The position numbers and the translations under genes are program-made. The notes below the pieces were generated by a model. It was not told the DNA's origin. It worked only from the letters and a program-made list of their open reading frames with translations, and ran no database searches. Below are positions 1 through 8,564 of a stretch of DNA of 64,000 nucleotides, piece after piece (the first letter of the stretch is position 1; each line of letters begins with the position of its first letter). This DNA comes from Cylindrotheca closterium. Taxonomy: Eukaryota > Bacillariophyta > Bacillariophyceae > Bacillariales > Bacillariaceae. The stretch is from assembly GCA_933822405.4 (NCBI GenBank), contig CAKOGP040002047.1, positions 124,834 to 188,833 of the forward strand. Direction: 5' to 3'.

Positions 1-318
1 TCTAGAAGTATCATCGCACTGTCGAATCCTCGTAAATATTTGATTTCCTTTTCATGGTTCCACAAAGTCGGAAGTCTATCAACAGTCTACTAATGGAAAC
101 TCCTTAGCCCGATAGCTGTTCGCGGGAAGAGGAATCGGAATCACACCATCAGTGCCATATTGGTATCGCCTTCAGGAGAACGGTACGTCCCAGCCTTCCT
201 TGCACCCATCAGCTTATGGATCACAGCGCTGATGTACTGTTTTGAAGCTGACAATGATTCATTCCATTTTTCGATGGATTTAGATTGTTGCATTTCAGTG
301 CAATTGATCAGCTGAAGA
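1..318. other. Window edge, no gene seen
   Basis: No convincing reading frame, RNA gene or repeat is visible. It lies downstream of the minus-strand gene that ends at 319, so part of it is probably that gene's 3' untranslated region. Confidence 0.4.
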
Positions 319-1044
319 CTATTTCCAACGGCCTATTGTCTGCCACCAATCCAGTTGATCTCCAAATTTTTTCGGTTCCTTTTTATTCTTGTTCTCCTTC
401 TCCATGGCATCATTGTCTTCATCTCCTTCGGGTGGTTCATAAAGCGGCTCCCCGATAGGGAACTTCTCCATGACATACTTGTGATTTCCTGAATAACGGA
501 CAGGAGGAGCATGATTGAGTGAATATCGCATTGTTCAACCGAAAAAAAGACACCAAACGAAATAGTCAACAGAGAACCTACCAACTGTAAATCCAACTGC
601 TTGTCGATGCACAATCAATTCCCACCTATAGTGGTGCGCTTGTTTTCGATAAAAGTTGTACTTTTTGGCAATCTCCACTACCTCTGGAGACGTCATATCG
701 TAACCCTTTTCTTCGTCTTCCAACAACGCTTCGTACTTATTGTACTCGTCATTCATTTGCCTCCAGGCTGCCACAATCTTTTGTGCCTGTTTTCCCAATG
801 CCCTGCCGATAGTACCCTTGAGCTCATCTTCAATGGTTTTCAGATGCAAGGAAGGATCGTGAATGTCTCGAATATGTTCCATATATTCATTCTTTATTTT
901 TGGATTTTTAACCATCCGCGCGCCACTTTCCCATGATTTCAGTGGATTTGCATTAGGAACTTTGATGGATGTTGGCGAGTTTGAGGAGGACGTTGCCATG
1001 CATCGTTTGATGAAGCCGTATGTGGATGGAAGATTGCGTCTCAT
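319..1044 (-). CDS. Unknown protein, possibly mitochondrial (2 exons)
   Basis: Two exons, 1044..582 and 488..319, separated by a 93-bp GT-AG intron (581..489). Joining them keeps the frame (ACAGTTG/GAAATCAC reads V-G-N-H) and gives 210 aa. Neither exon makes sense alone: the upstream frame runs into a hydrophobic intron translation. The N-terminus is basic and hydroxylated (MRRNLPSTYGFIKRCMATSS), which would suit a mitochondrial presequence; the second Met at residue 16 is an alternative start. The middle is helical and charged, with an Arg/His/Tyr-rich stretch (KKYNFYRKQAHHYRWELIVH). The tail is acidic then Lys-rich and ends in DQLDWWQTIGRWK. I do not recognise the family. The mitochondrial location is an inference from composition only. 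Confidence 0.7.
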
Positions 1045-1552
1045 GATTTACAATGGTGATACGAAGTCGAGGTTGACGCTAATTGGGATTATTCAGATGT
1101 TTGCTGATGCAGACACTGACTCATGCAACAAACGAAGGTGGTGCTGAGGTCCGCACCACGTTTGTGGAAGAACAATGAAGCTATGGTACTGTTCCGGTAC
1201 CTTGTACTCGTACGATAGGTTTGGTGAGCGTTACTGTAGCTTTGTTTTCGTCATTGTTGACTCATTCGAGCGATGTGTTCATTGTACGACTACTTCGAAC
1301 ACAAGCCCGAGCGGCGTGCAGACAACAGTGGAAACATTCAACACAAATTGAGTGTGGGTGAGAAGACCACATGAAAGAACAAGCAACCCTCATAGACATC
1401 TTCACACCAGACTCATCAGCCGCCGGCAAGCTATTGACCGAATCATCTACTTTATCTTCCACCTTATCTTCGCTTTTCATAGTTAGGATAGCGTAAAGAG
1501 AAACATAAACAAGAGGAACACCTTACAAAGCAAACTGAAACGGAACCGAAAG
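1045..1552. promoter_or_regulatory. Divergent intergenic region
   Basis: About 500 bp between two divergently transcribed starts (1044 minus, 1553 plus), so it should hold both promoters. A GTACC-type palindromic cluster (ggtactgttccggtaccttgta) sits near 1185-1210. The 72-codon minus frame at 1262-1480 has no protein-like features and is not called. Confidence 0.35.
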
Positions 1553-2397
1553 ATGTCATCCTCGTCAACTCCAGTATCATTTGATGCCTTGTTGGATTTC
1601 CATCAAAAGGAAGAATCATTGTCACCCTACTTCCCAACTACTGTCGAGGAAAAGGAAGCGGACCTGAAAATCGTAGAAAAGGTCCTCGAAACATCGGATC
1701 TTCGTGGATTTGGTATTCTCATTCATCGGGAGCATGGACTGGTCATGTTGCAGTGCAGCAAACCGAAAAAGGGCAAGCCCGTCCCTCACTTTCAAATTCC
1801 AGGTGGACACGTAGACAAGTTTGAGATCGAAGAGCAACAAAAGAAGCAACCTAGCAATCCATGGGCACCTATTTACGAGGCCGCCAAACGAGGATGTGTT
1901 CGTGAGATTTGGGAAGAAACTGGAATGGATTTGAGAGAATCTCTGGATAGAGTGCGACCTTTATGGTTGGGTGCTATCAAAACCAACAAGGGAATGCGCA
2001 ATGAACACAAGGATCGTATATTTTTCGTTCTGGAAGTCTCTGATTCTGATTTTTTGGTATGTCCATGTCGTACAACTGCGGCGTGATTTGATCAAGAATA
2101 TCCTAATGATTTATTCATTCCCAATCTGACACGCCATGTTTTGCACCCTAGACCAAAGCACCCGAGGCATCAGTCTCACACGGTGAAGCAAAAGGACCTG
2201 GACTCGTGGGTCCCTTGAACTTATCCAGTGAGACGGAAGGGCTAAAGTTGAACATTTCGTTTGAGCATACCGGGTTTCAGTTTGAAAAGAATCCTGAAGT
2301 CGCCATTGAAGCAGTTCAGCATCACAGTGGTGGCAAGGTCTCTGAAGCACTTCGGAGAGCATTTCGATCATTAGAAGCTAGTACTAAGGAACCCTGA
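1553..2397 (+). CDS. Nudix hydrolase (2 exons)
   Basis: Exons 1553..2056 and 2152..2397 with a 95-bp intron (GTATGT...CCCTAG), phase 0, giving 249 aa. The Nudix signature is seen as E109-x7-R117-E118-x2-E121-E122-x-G124 (EAAKRGCVREIWEETGM), the Mg-binding helix of hydrolases that cleave nucleoside diphosphates linked to another moiety. The strand before it ends in IPGGH (residues 82-86). In the classic box only five residues separate the Gly from the first Glu; here about 23 residues (DKFEIEEQQKKQPSNPWAPIYE) lie between them and Pro103 occupies the canonical Gly position. The insertion is unusual, but the catalytic Glu cluster is intact. The substrate cannot be told from sequence. No targeting peptide is evident, so a cytosolic location is inferred. 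The stop at the end of the unspliced first exon frame is intronic. Confidence 0.88.
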
Positions 2398-3296
2398 GAT
2401 GCTGAATTTCCCGTGTTGAAGTGTCGGAGTGGTGTGATAATGATGAATATGGTGAAGCATGGACATGTGTAGCCAGGGCCATGGAGGTTTCATGTACATA
2501 ATACTTCCTTTTGTGTCAACTATTTATTTGAAGCTATACAGACCGTGGTCAGCTTTTTCTAGGTTGATTGTTGTACAATTATGATATGTTCAAGCGTTTT
2601 GTTGTAGCAGGCGAAATTCATCTACGCACTCTCCTAAAGAATAAAGAAACATGGGAACGATGGTGTCTGGCATTGTAGAAACCTGAAGTTACTGTATTCG
2701 TAGATATTTTGTTCCTGTTAAAATTGCTCAAATCATTTTCCTTCTCAAAATAAAGCACTGACTCTACAGGTACCAGTACGTTCCTGGTAGTGTAGCTACA
2801 CCGTTGGATGCAGGTGTCGATTCTAAGAGAACCCCGCGCGATCAAAGTGTCAGCCCAAATATTTGATGACTTCTGTGCGATCATTAAAATAAATCAGCCT
2901 CTACAGGTTGAAGTACCAGTTTCGTACGATCGAGGTGTCAAGCTTTCCGAAAATAAGAGAACCCCGCGATCAAAAGATCAACCCAAATCCAATCAAAATA
3001 TATGTTGACTTCTGCGCGAGCATCGAATATCAGTGTCAAATTGCTCGCCACGTTTGCAGAAGGAGGAACAGCGTCATCGCCGTTGACCAAATCACCAACT
3101 GCCTCAACTTTTCTTCTTCTCGTGGAACGGGAAGAAGTTTTGACCGCCAAAGAATTTCACAAAACTCACTCCATCACTTTCCCATCACATTCTGGGCAAA
3201 GACACGACACACTTCCCAAACCCATCACTGTATCACGCGATACAGAATACACAAGTTAGAACTTCAGCTTATTGCACATACAAGAAAGACCACAGA
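2398..3296. other. Intergenic region, Nudix to plastid-protein gene
   Basis: About 900 bp with no supported gene. It contains the Nudix 3' end, a diverged tandem duplication (listed separately) and the 5' region of the gene at 3297. The overlapping frames at 2908-3300 and 2938-3150 lack protein-like character. Confidence 0.4.
2764..3030. repeat. Diverged tandem duplication, two copies of ~120 bp
   Basis: Copy A (about 2764-2885) and copy B (about 2897-3024) share the order ctctacagg, accagt, aggtgtc, aagagaaccccgcg, gatcaaa, cccaaat, ttgacttctg and gcgagca/gcgatca. Small insertions and deletions separate the matching blocks. This looks like an old local duplication in the intergenic spacer. 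No coding potential is shared between the copies. Confidence 0.65.
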
Positions 3297-4499
3297 ATGA
3301 GCTTTGCCAGTAGTATTTTGCTGCTATGTTGCTTGGCATTTTTTGCTGAACCTGGCGAAGCCTTTCAATCTAGCTCCTGGAAGGCCCAATGTAGTAATCT
3401 GAGAATACAGCCGCCAGCTACGAATGTCGCCCTGCCTTCTAAGCAGTCCATATGTTCAACCGCCGCAACAACAATACCTGTCACTCGCTGTTACTATTAT
3501 AGCACAGATTCGAGTGCAGATGGAGATTCATCACAGCAGGCTACCATTCGCCAGAATGACTCTCACCTTCAGAGCTCTATCATCGCGCACGACTGGCAAA
3601 CAGGTTCTGGTTCTAGTACTTTCTTGCAATTGTCCTCATCACCCATGCCATCCCCATTCCCGCTGGCGTCTGAGATTCAGTTCCGTTCGAAACCTTCTTC
3701 CCTAAAGACATCCCAGCAAGAAGAATACCAAAAGAGGATACAGGATTGGGCCGATCTCTATACCTCTGTCGAAGGTCTTCGCAATCATTTTGGACGAAAC
3801 GCAAACCGTCTCTGGGGTGACTTGGACGCAGTCACCGCTCGTCGAATCTATCAGACACTGCTTCCAACTGCTCTTTTGTGGCTGGCTCAAACCGGAGTTC
3901 AACCTCAAGACCTGGCGCCACTGGCCTATCAGGCCCGCAAGGCAGCAAAATTATACATTCGAGAGAGAAGTCAGTTGCCCGCTCGAGTAGGAGCTCATCT
4001 GATCGATGGGATTCGACAATTTCGCAAGCACGGAAAGTTCCAAACGCAAGGGATGACATATGAACAGATCTGGCAAAAGTACCGTAAGGTTATCATGGAC
4101 GAACAAAACATAGAAGAGTTTCCATCTAGTGACAGCTTAGAGGAAGAAGATGTGGTGGTACAAATCTGCTACAAGATTCTGGAAAAGAGTTGCACCACCA
4201 ACAGCTATATTGATGAGCTCTTCGCTTCTTCTAACGACGAGGGATTGGGAAAGGAGCTTCAACAAATCTCTGCAATCCTCGAAACCGATGTCCATCGATT
4301 GCTGGATCCCGTTGTTGGAATTCCTTTTCCATCAGCTGTGGTGAATATGCCAACAGCTAGTGCAACCAAGAACACATCACAAGAACAGCGGCACTTGATT
4401 AGGCGCTACCACATGTTGAAACGCATTGCTCGAGTCAAGCAACGACTCTTGCTTCAGCACCGATCCAAAAAACACAAGGCAGCTACTGTACATACATGA
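3297..4499 (+). CDS. Plastid-targeted protein of unknown function
   Basis: Single-exon frame of 400 aa. The N-terminus is a clean signal peptide (MSFASSILLLCCLAFFAEP) followed by GEA-FQSSSW. Cleavage before Phe and a Ser/Thr-rich basic stretch match the diatom bipartite plastid-targeting pattern (Phe at +1). Residues about 35-130 are Ser/Gln-rich and probably the transit region. The mature part (about 135-400) is predicted helical and soluble, with conserved-looking blocks such as AQTGVQPQDLAPLAYQARK and LPARVGAHLIDGIRQFRKHG. The C-terminus is basic (KRIARVKQRLLLQHRSKKHK). I do not recognise the domain. Plastid location is inferred from the presequence alone. Confidence 0.85.
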   Translation: MSFASSILLLCCLAFFAEPGEAFQSSSWKAQCSNLRIQPPATNVALPSKQSICSTAATTIPVTRCYYYSTDSSADGDSSQQATIRQNDSHLQSSIIAHDWQTGSGSSTFLQLSSSPMPSPFPLASEIQFRSKPSSLKTSQQEEYQKRIQDWADLYTSVEGLRNHFGRNANRLWGDLDAVTARRIYQTLLPTALLWLAQTGVQPQDLAPLAYQARKAAKLYIRERSQLPARVGAHLIDGIRQFRKHGKFQTQGMTYEQIWQKYRKVIMDEQNIEEFPSSDSLEEEDVVVQICYKILEKSCTTNSYIDELFASSNDEGLGKELQQISAILETDVHRLLDPVVGIPFPSAVVNMPTASATKNTSQEQRHLIRRYHMLKRIARVKQRLLLQHRSKKHKAATVHT

Positions 4500-4842
4500 G
4501 ACGTAGTCTGAAAAAGAATTTAAAAGGGACCAAGGGCTGCATGAAACCATGAAATGCCGATTCATGAATGAAGAAAAGGAGGAACACGCTACCGCTGCCG
4601 AACACAGGTTGCAGGAAAGAATATTATTCAAGCCCTGCATAAGACGTTCGCCACCATGCCAGCATCGATAAAATCGGATACAAAGCTGCTGAAGAAAATA
4701 CACATATTCTCTGAAGAAAACAGGTAACTACTACTTGATTGCAGCTGGCAAACTATAGATTAGAATAAAGAAGACATAAAGATTGGTCTACTTCTTACCA
4801 AACGATATTTTAAACATTATCGAGGAACTTACATGCTTCTAG
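4500..4842. other. Intergenic region
   Basis: 3' flank of the plastid protein and 5' flank of a doubtful gene. An ATG in a good context (gccaccATGcc, 4655) precedes a donor-like gtaact at 4722, which could be a first exon for the following frame. I could not prove this. Confidence 0.25.
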
Positions 4843-5430
4843 CAGTTCATCAAGCATCTTACCCGACTATCCCAAATCGCAACGCTGGACCAAGTAGGAG
4901 GAAAGAATCGATCGACAGGATCACCGAATTGGCTTCTCAGAGTAGTACTGGAACAACTTTCGTCCCCACGTTTGCTTCGAACCGGTAGAATCTCATTCGG
5001 AACTGAACATTCTACCAACCAAGGAACTGAACCGTTGACTCCTAATGGAGGTTCGGGTTTTGCTCTCGCTCTGCCCTCATCATGGCAGTCATCATCAAAG
5101 AACAACGAAACAGAGGAGCAAGAGAACGTAGGTGACACGACAGAAGAAATGAAGGGGGTTCTCGATTTCAATGGAAACACGAGTCGTCGTGGAGGTTCGG
5201 TGTATCAAATTCCAAAGGGCCACCACAGGTGTGCCAATGAGAGCACCTTGCAAAACCCTGAAAAGAACCGTCGTTGTCAACGACTCATTCGATTCCCTTC
5301 TTTTGCTGACATCTTCAATTTCTGGTTCTCGATTGACCAGAACACTGATTTACGTCAACAAAGGATACCATGGACTCACAAAACAGCAAAACAGCAAATA
5401 CAAATCGCTCAAACCAAACGCAAGCAATAG
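4843..5430 (+). CDS. Doubtful open frame, possible exon
   Basis: A 195-codon stop-free stretch that opens just after an acceptor-like cttctag (4837-4842) and ends at TAG 5430. The composition is that of a disordered protein rich in Ser, Thr, Asn and Glu, with Arg/Lys-rich segments (NPEKNRRCQRLIRFPSF). There is no ATG near the start, so it would need an upstream exon; one candidate begins at 4655 and ends near 4721. No known domain is present. It could equally be chance openness, or the 5' flank of the gene at 5534. Confidence 0.3.
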   Translation, partial: QFIKHLTRLSQIATLDQVGGKNRSTGSPNWLLRVVLEQLSSPRLLRTGRISFGTEHSTNQGTEPLTPNGGSGFALALPSSWQSSSKNNETEEQENVGDTTEEMKGVLDFNGNTSRRGGSVYQIPKGHHRCANESTLQNPEKNRRCQRLIRFPSFADIFNFWFSIDQNTDLRQQRIPWTHKTAKQQIQIAQTKRKQ

Positions 5431-5533
5431 ACACTGCCTCGATCTTTTTATCCAGGCAACTCTCAATAAAAAACAACCTACCTACCAAACCTTCCGAATT
5501 TTCCTTCCATCTATCAATTTTTCCCAAATCAAG

Positions 5534-6114
5534 ATGATGAAAGCTATCCTTCTTTTCGCAATGATTTCTACCGTCATGGGTCTCCGCCGCGCACCTCAAA
5601 TGCCAAAACAAGCGCATGTTAATACAATGGGTACGTCTTCTGGATCTTTTTCTATAAAGACAACTATCTTCTTGGCGAGCACACACGTGCTTGCATTGCA
5701 ACACAGTCATTCTGTTTCTAACACCATGTGTTCTTGCCCTCGTCTTTGACATTATCACTACCATCTCTCTACTATACAGCCTGGGCTGGAGTAGATGATA
5801 TCGATGCCGACATGGAATACGAACTCCTGGATACCAAATACAAGGAGGGCGTAATTCCCGTAAAGCGTGTTCTTGTCAAACCAGCCAAGAAGCAAGAGGA
5901 GCACCTCGAGTGGGCTGGAGTAGACGATGTCGATGCCGACATGGAATACGAGCTCTTGGATACCAAATACAGGGAGGGCGTAGCCCCCGTCAAGCGTGTC
6001 GTCAAACCAAACAAGAAGCTTGAAGAGAAGCACCTCAAGTGTGTCCCTGCCAAGGGGGTCCTATTTGGAATTTCACATGTGGATGAACTTGATCAAATCT
6101 GCTTTCTCGAATAG
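5534..6114 (+). CDS. Secreted two-repeat protein (2 exons)
   Basis: Exons 5534..5630 and 5780..6114, with a 149-bp intron (GTACGT...ATACAG) in phase 1, giving 143 aa. A signal peptide (MMKAILLFAMISTVMG) is followed by a short basic linker. Exon 2 is two near-identical tandem repeats of about 43 residues, each WAGVDD-(I/V)-DADMEYELLDTKY, then EGV-x-PVKRV and a Lys-rich tail (KPAKKQEEHLE or KPNKKLEEKHLK). The acidic half and the basic half of each unit alternate. The C-terminus (CVPAKGVLFGISHVDELDQ) is not repeated. The antisense frames over the repeats are shadows. The function is unknown, and extracellular or secretory-path location is inferred from the signal peptide. Confidence 0.8.
5782..6036 (+). 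repeat. Two tandem coding repeats (~129 and ~126 bp)
   Basis: Unit 1 (5782-5910) and unit 2 (5911-6036) are highly similar at DNA level, both starting tgggctggagtaga. This implies a recent in-frame duplication. Confidence 0.9.
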
Positions 6115-6705
6115 AGCGGTATTCTGATATCATATCTTTTTTTTTTCAATTCGAAGAAAGAAGACGCTATAAACACAACCACCAAGGCAATTGAACTCAA
6201 AACTCTCATGCTACGAACTTCAATAAGAACTACTTTCAATACTGCGTACCAATCCGATAAATAATGTTTAAAAAAGAGAAAAATAGAAACAATATGAATG
6301 CTATAACTACTGATGCAAACAATATGCGTGTCATATGACTGCTGAATCATCCTCCACAACTATCATCGGCGGCATAAAATGGCCCCACAGATTTGAGCGC
6401 ATGGAATGCATGATGTGAGACGCAGATTCAAGCAAGATTCAAGATAAACTGCCACTTTGACGACTCGTGCGATTAGTTAATCGATTTCGTTCGAACATCT
6501 CGAATATTCTGGAGCAACACAACAAACAACTCTTTTCTCGCAAACAGCAAGGATATTTCCGTGGTACCATATCAACACTTGAAACCTTTGCCTATCTCTT
6601 CCATTGCAATAGATTGGGGTGTGAACACGACATCAACGGTCTGAGAAGCAACATAGCTACAAAAAGCTCGGAATCGCATAAGTCTAGTCAGCCACTACCA
6701 GGAGT
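6115..6705. other. Intergenic region
   Basis: About 590 bp between the secreted repeat protein and phosphomevalonate kinase. Nothing beyond probable UTR and promoter sequence is seen. The frame at 6467-6751 overlaps the kinase start in another frame and is not called. Confidence 0.35.
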
Positions 6706-8163
6706 ATGCGAACTACCAAAGCAAGTGCTCCGGGCAAAGCACTGTTGGTAGGTGGCTACCTTGTCCTGGAACGTCGAAACGCTGGTCTGGTGATAGCTAC
6801 TGATAAGAGATTCTACGCGACTGTACGCGATGATCCGACCTTAAACGAAGAAGCAAATATCATAGTTGAGAGCCCTCAATTTCATAGCACTTGGAAATAC
6901 AAATACACAAATGATACACTGCTTCCGTGTGTGGAAAATGCCACCATTAACGATTTTGTGGAAAAAACGCTACGAGTATGCTTAATGTATTTGCAGCCGA
7001 GTGCACCTATCAATCTGAAAATTATCATTCAAGCCGACAATGAATTTTACAGTTTGTTACCACATTTGGAGGCACAATCGTTGGAACGAACTCCTCAAGC
7101 TGTCCAAACGTTGGAACCATTCCTGCCGTGCCCAAAAGATAAGGATGGAAAAGCGATCATCAATAAGACTGGATTAGGATCATCCGCAGCGCTTGTTACT
7201 AGTTTGGTGGGAGCTCTAGTCCACCACTTTCCACCAAAAATATTTGACATACAGCATCAAGAGGAACCAAAAGAGAAAATTGGTGGCAACGAAACATATA
7301 ATGACGATGCGAACGAAAACGTGGATATCACCGAGTCTATTCATAACTTGGCACAAATCTCGCACTGCTATGCTCAAGGAAAGGTTGGGTCTGGATTTGA
7401 TGTATCCGCAGCTTGTCACGGTACCCATGTTTATCGAAGGTTTCCAATATGCTTGTTACCAGACTTGTTGCAGCAGCTGGACGTGTTGGATAGTCATAGT
7501 GACAGTACCAAAGAAGCCTTGCACAATATTGTTGAAACCACGCCATGGGCGGAGAACATGGTGCGACCACCACGAGATTTGCCATCGCCGCTTCAAATCG
7601 TTCTGGCCGATATTCGTGGTGGATCGGAATCACCAGGTATGGCGAAAAAGGTGCAAGCATGGAAACAAAAACAATACATGAAAAATCCGACGGGAAAAAT
7701 TACACATTGGGATGATTTGAAGGCACTGAATGCCCAGGCCATTGCCCTCTTCCAAAAGATGCAGGCAGTCAGTGGTTCAGGTGACCACAACACTACTGAA
7801 TACGATACCCTGGCAACGCAAGTGGCATCAGAGTGGCCCAAAGATTCAACACTGGCTGAGCTGAGTGCAACGTTTGCAGAAATTCGAACGCACATGAAGG
7901 AAATGGGAAAAGCCGCCAATGTACCAATTGAGCCAGACGAACAAACAGACTTGTGCAATGCAACAATGAAAGTTCCTGGAGTTGTGACAGCGCTCGTTCC
8001 AGGTGCTGGTGGATATGATGCCATAGCATGTGTCTACATTAATCGACCCCATGTCTTGGAAAGTATTGGAGTTGTCTGGGCGAACTACGAGGACAAGATT
8101 GTTTGCCCATTGGGTTTGAAAGCCTCCGATTGTGGTTTCCGATTAGACGAGAAATTAGAATAA
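6706..8163 (+). CDS. PMVK: Phosphomevalonate kinase (GHMP family)
   Basis: Single exon, 485 aa, close to the usual size of the fungal/plant ERG8-type enzyme. It phosphorylates 5-phosphomevalonate in the cytosolic mevalonate route to isopentenyl diphosphate. The N-terminus MRTTKASAPGKALLVGGYLVL is the GHMP motif 1 (APGK, GGYLVL). The glycine-rich ATP loop is KTGLGSSAALVTS, near residues 154-166. The segment QGKVGSGFDVSAACHGTHVYRRF is characteristic of ERG8-type phosphomevalonate kinases. Motif 3 near the C-terminus reads VTALVPGAGGYDA. The start at 6706 is chosen because it places the APGK motif at the usual distance from the N-terminus. The animal PMVK belongs to a different fold, so the symbol denotes function, not orthology with the human protein. 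Confidence 0.93.
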   Translation: MRTTKASAPGKALLVGGYLVLERRNAGLVIATDKRFYATVRDDPTLNEEANIIVESPQFHSTWKYKYTNDTLLPCVENATINDFVEKTLRVCLMYLQPSAPINLKIIIQADNEFYSLLPHLEAQSLERTPQAVQTLEPFLPCPKDKDGKAIINKTGLGSSAALVTSLVGALVHHFPPKIFDIQHQEEPKEKIGGNETYNDDANENVDITESIHNLAQISHCYAQGKVGSGFDVSAACHGTHVYRRFPICLLPDLLQQLDVLDSHSDSTKEALHNIVETTPWAENMVRPPRDLPSPLQIVLADIRGGSESPGMAKKVQAWKQKQYMKNPTGKITHWDDLKALNAQAIALFQKMQAVSGSGDHNTTEYDTLATQVASEWPKDSTLAELSATFAEIRTHMKEMGKAANVPIEPDEQTDLCNATMKVPGVVTALVPGAGGYDAIACVYINRPHVLESIGVVWANYEDKIVCPLGLKASDCGFRLDEKLE

Positions 8164-8564
8164 GTTATTGCATTTTTAAAATCTAATTATTATACCGGTA
8201 GGGGATTTGTGAATATCGTAATTCATTCATTCATTCATTCATTCATTCATGCGTTGATGAATCTTACGGTATTGGTATGTATTTATTTGAGTTGAAATGA
8301 CTGACATAATTGCTATCCCAAAATTCTAAACCTAAAGCAGGACTCAATCAGCCGTTTTTCTCGCCGAAATCGGAGGCGGAAAGCTTTGCGGGCGCGATTT
8401 TCTTTTGAACGTCGTTAATTATCGGAGGACATGTACGCGCGCGAGAAAGTAACGGATTTATTTTTGAACCTGTTGCACGTAACGTAACTCGAAACCTAAT
8501 CAATCCCGGTCCAAGCTTCCATGACAAGATAAGAAAACGCTGCCTCAATTCCAATACATCCACC
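8164..8564. other. Intergenic region with ATTC microsatellite
   Basis: About 400 bp between the kinase and the PT-rich membrane protein. It holds an (ATTC) microsatellite at 8221-8250 and an otherwise unremarkable promoter region. Confidence 0.4.
8221..8250. repeat. (ATTC)n microsatellite
   Basis: Seven and a half perfect ATTC units, located in the 3' flank of the kinase gene. Confidence 0.95.

Noticed and set aside
1262..1480. 72-codon minus frame with Cys/His
   Set aside because: It lies in a divergent promoter, has no domain, and its Cys spacing does not repeat.
5758..6053. Two antisense frames of 91 and 93 codons over the secreted repeat gene
   Set aside because: They mirror the coding repeat of the plus-strand gene; repeat DNA keeps several frames open. 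No Met context or homology supports them.
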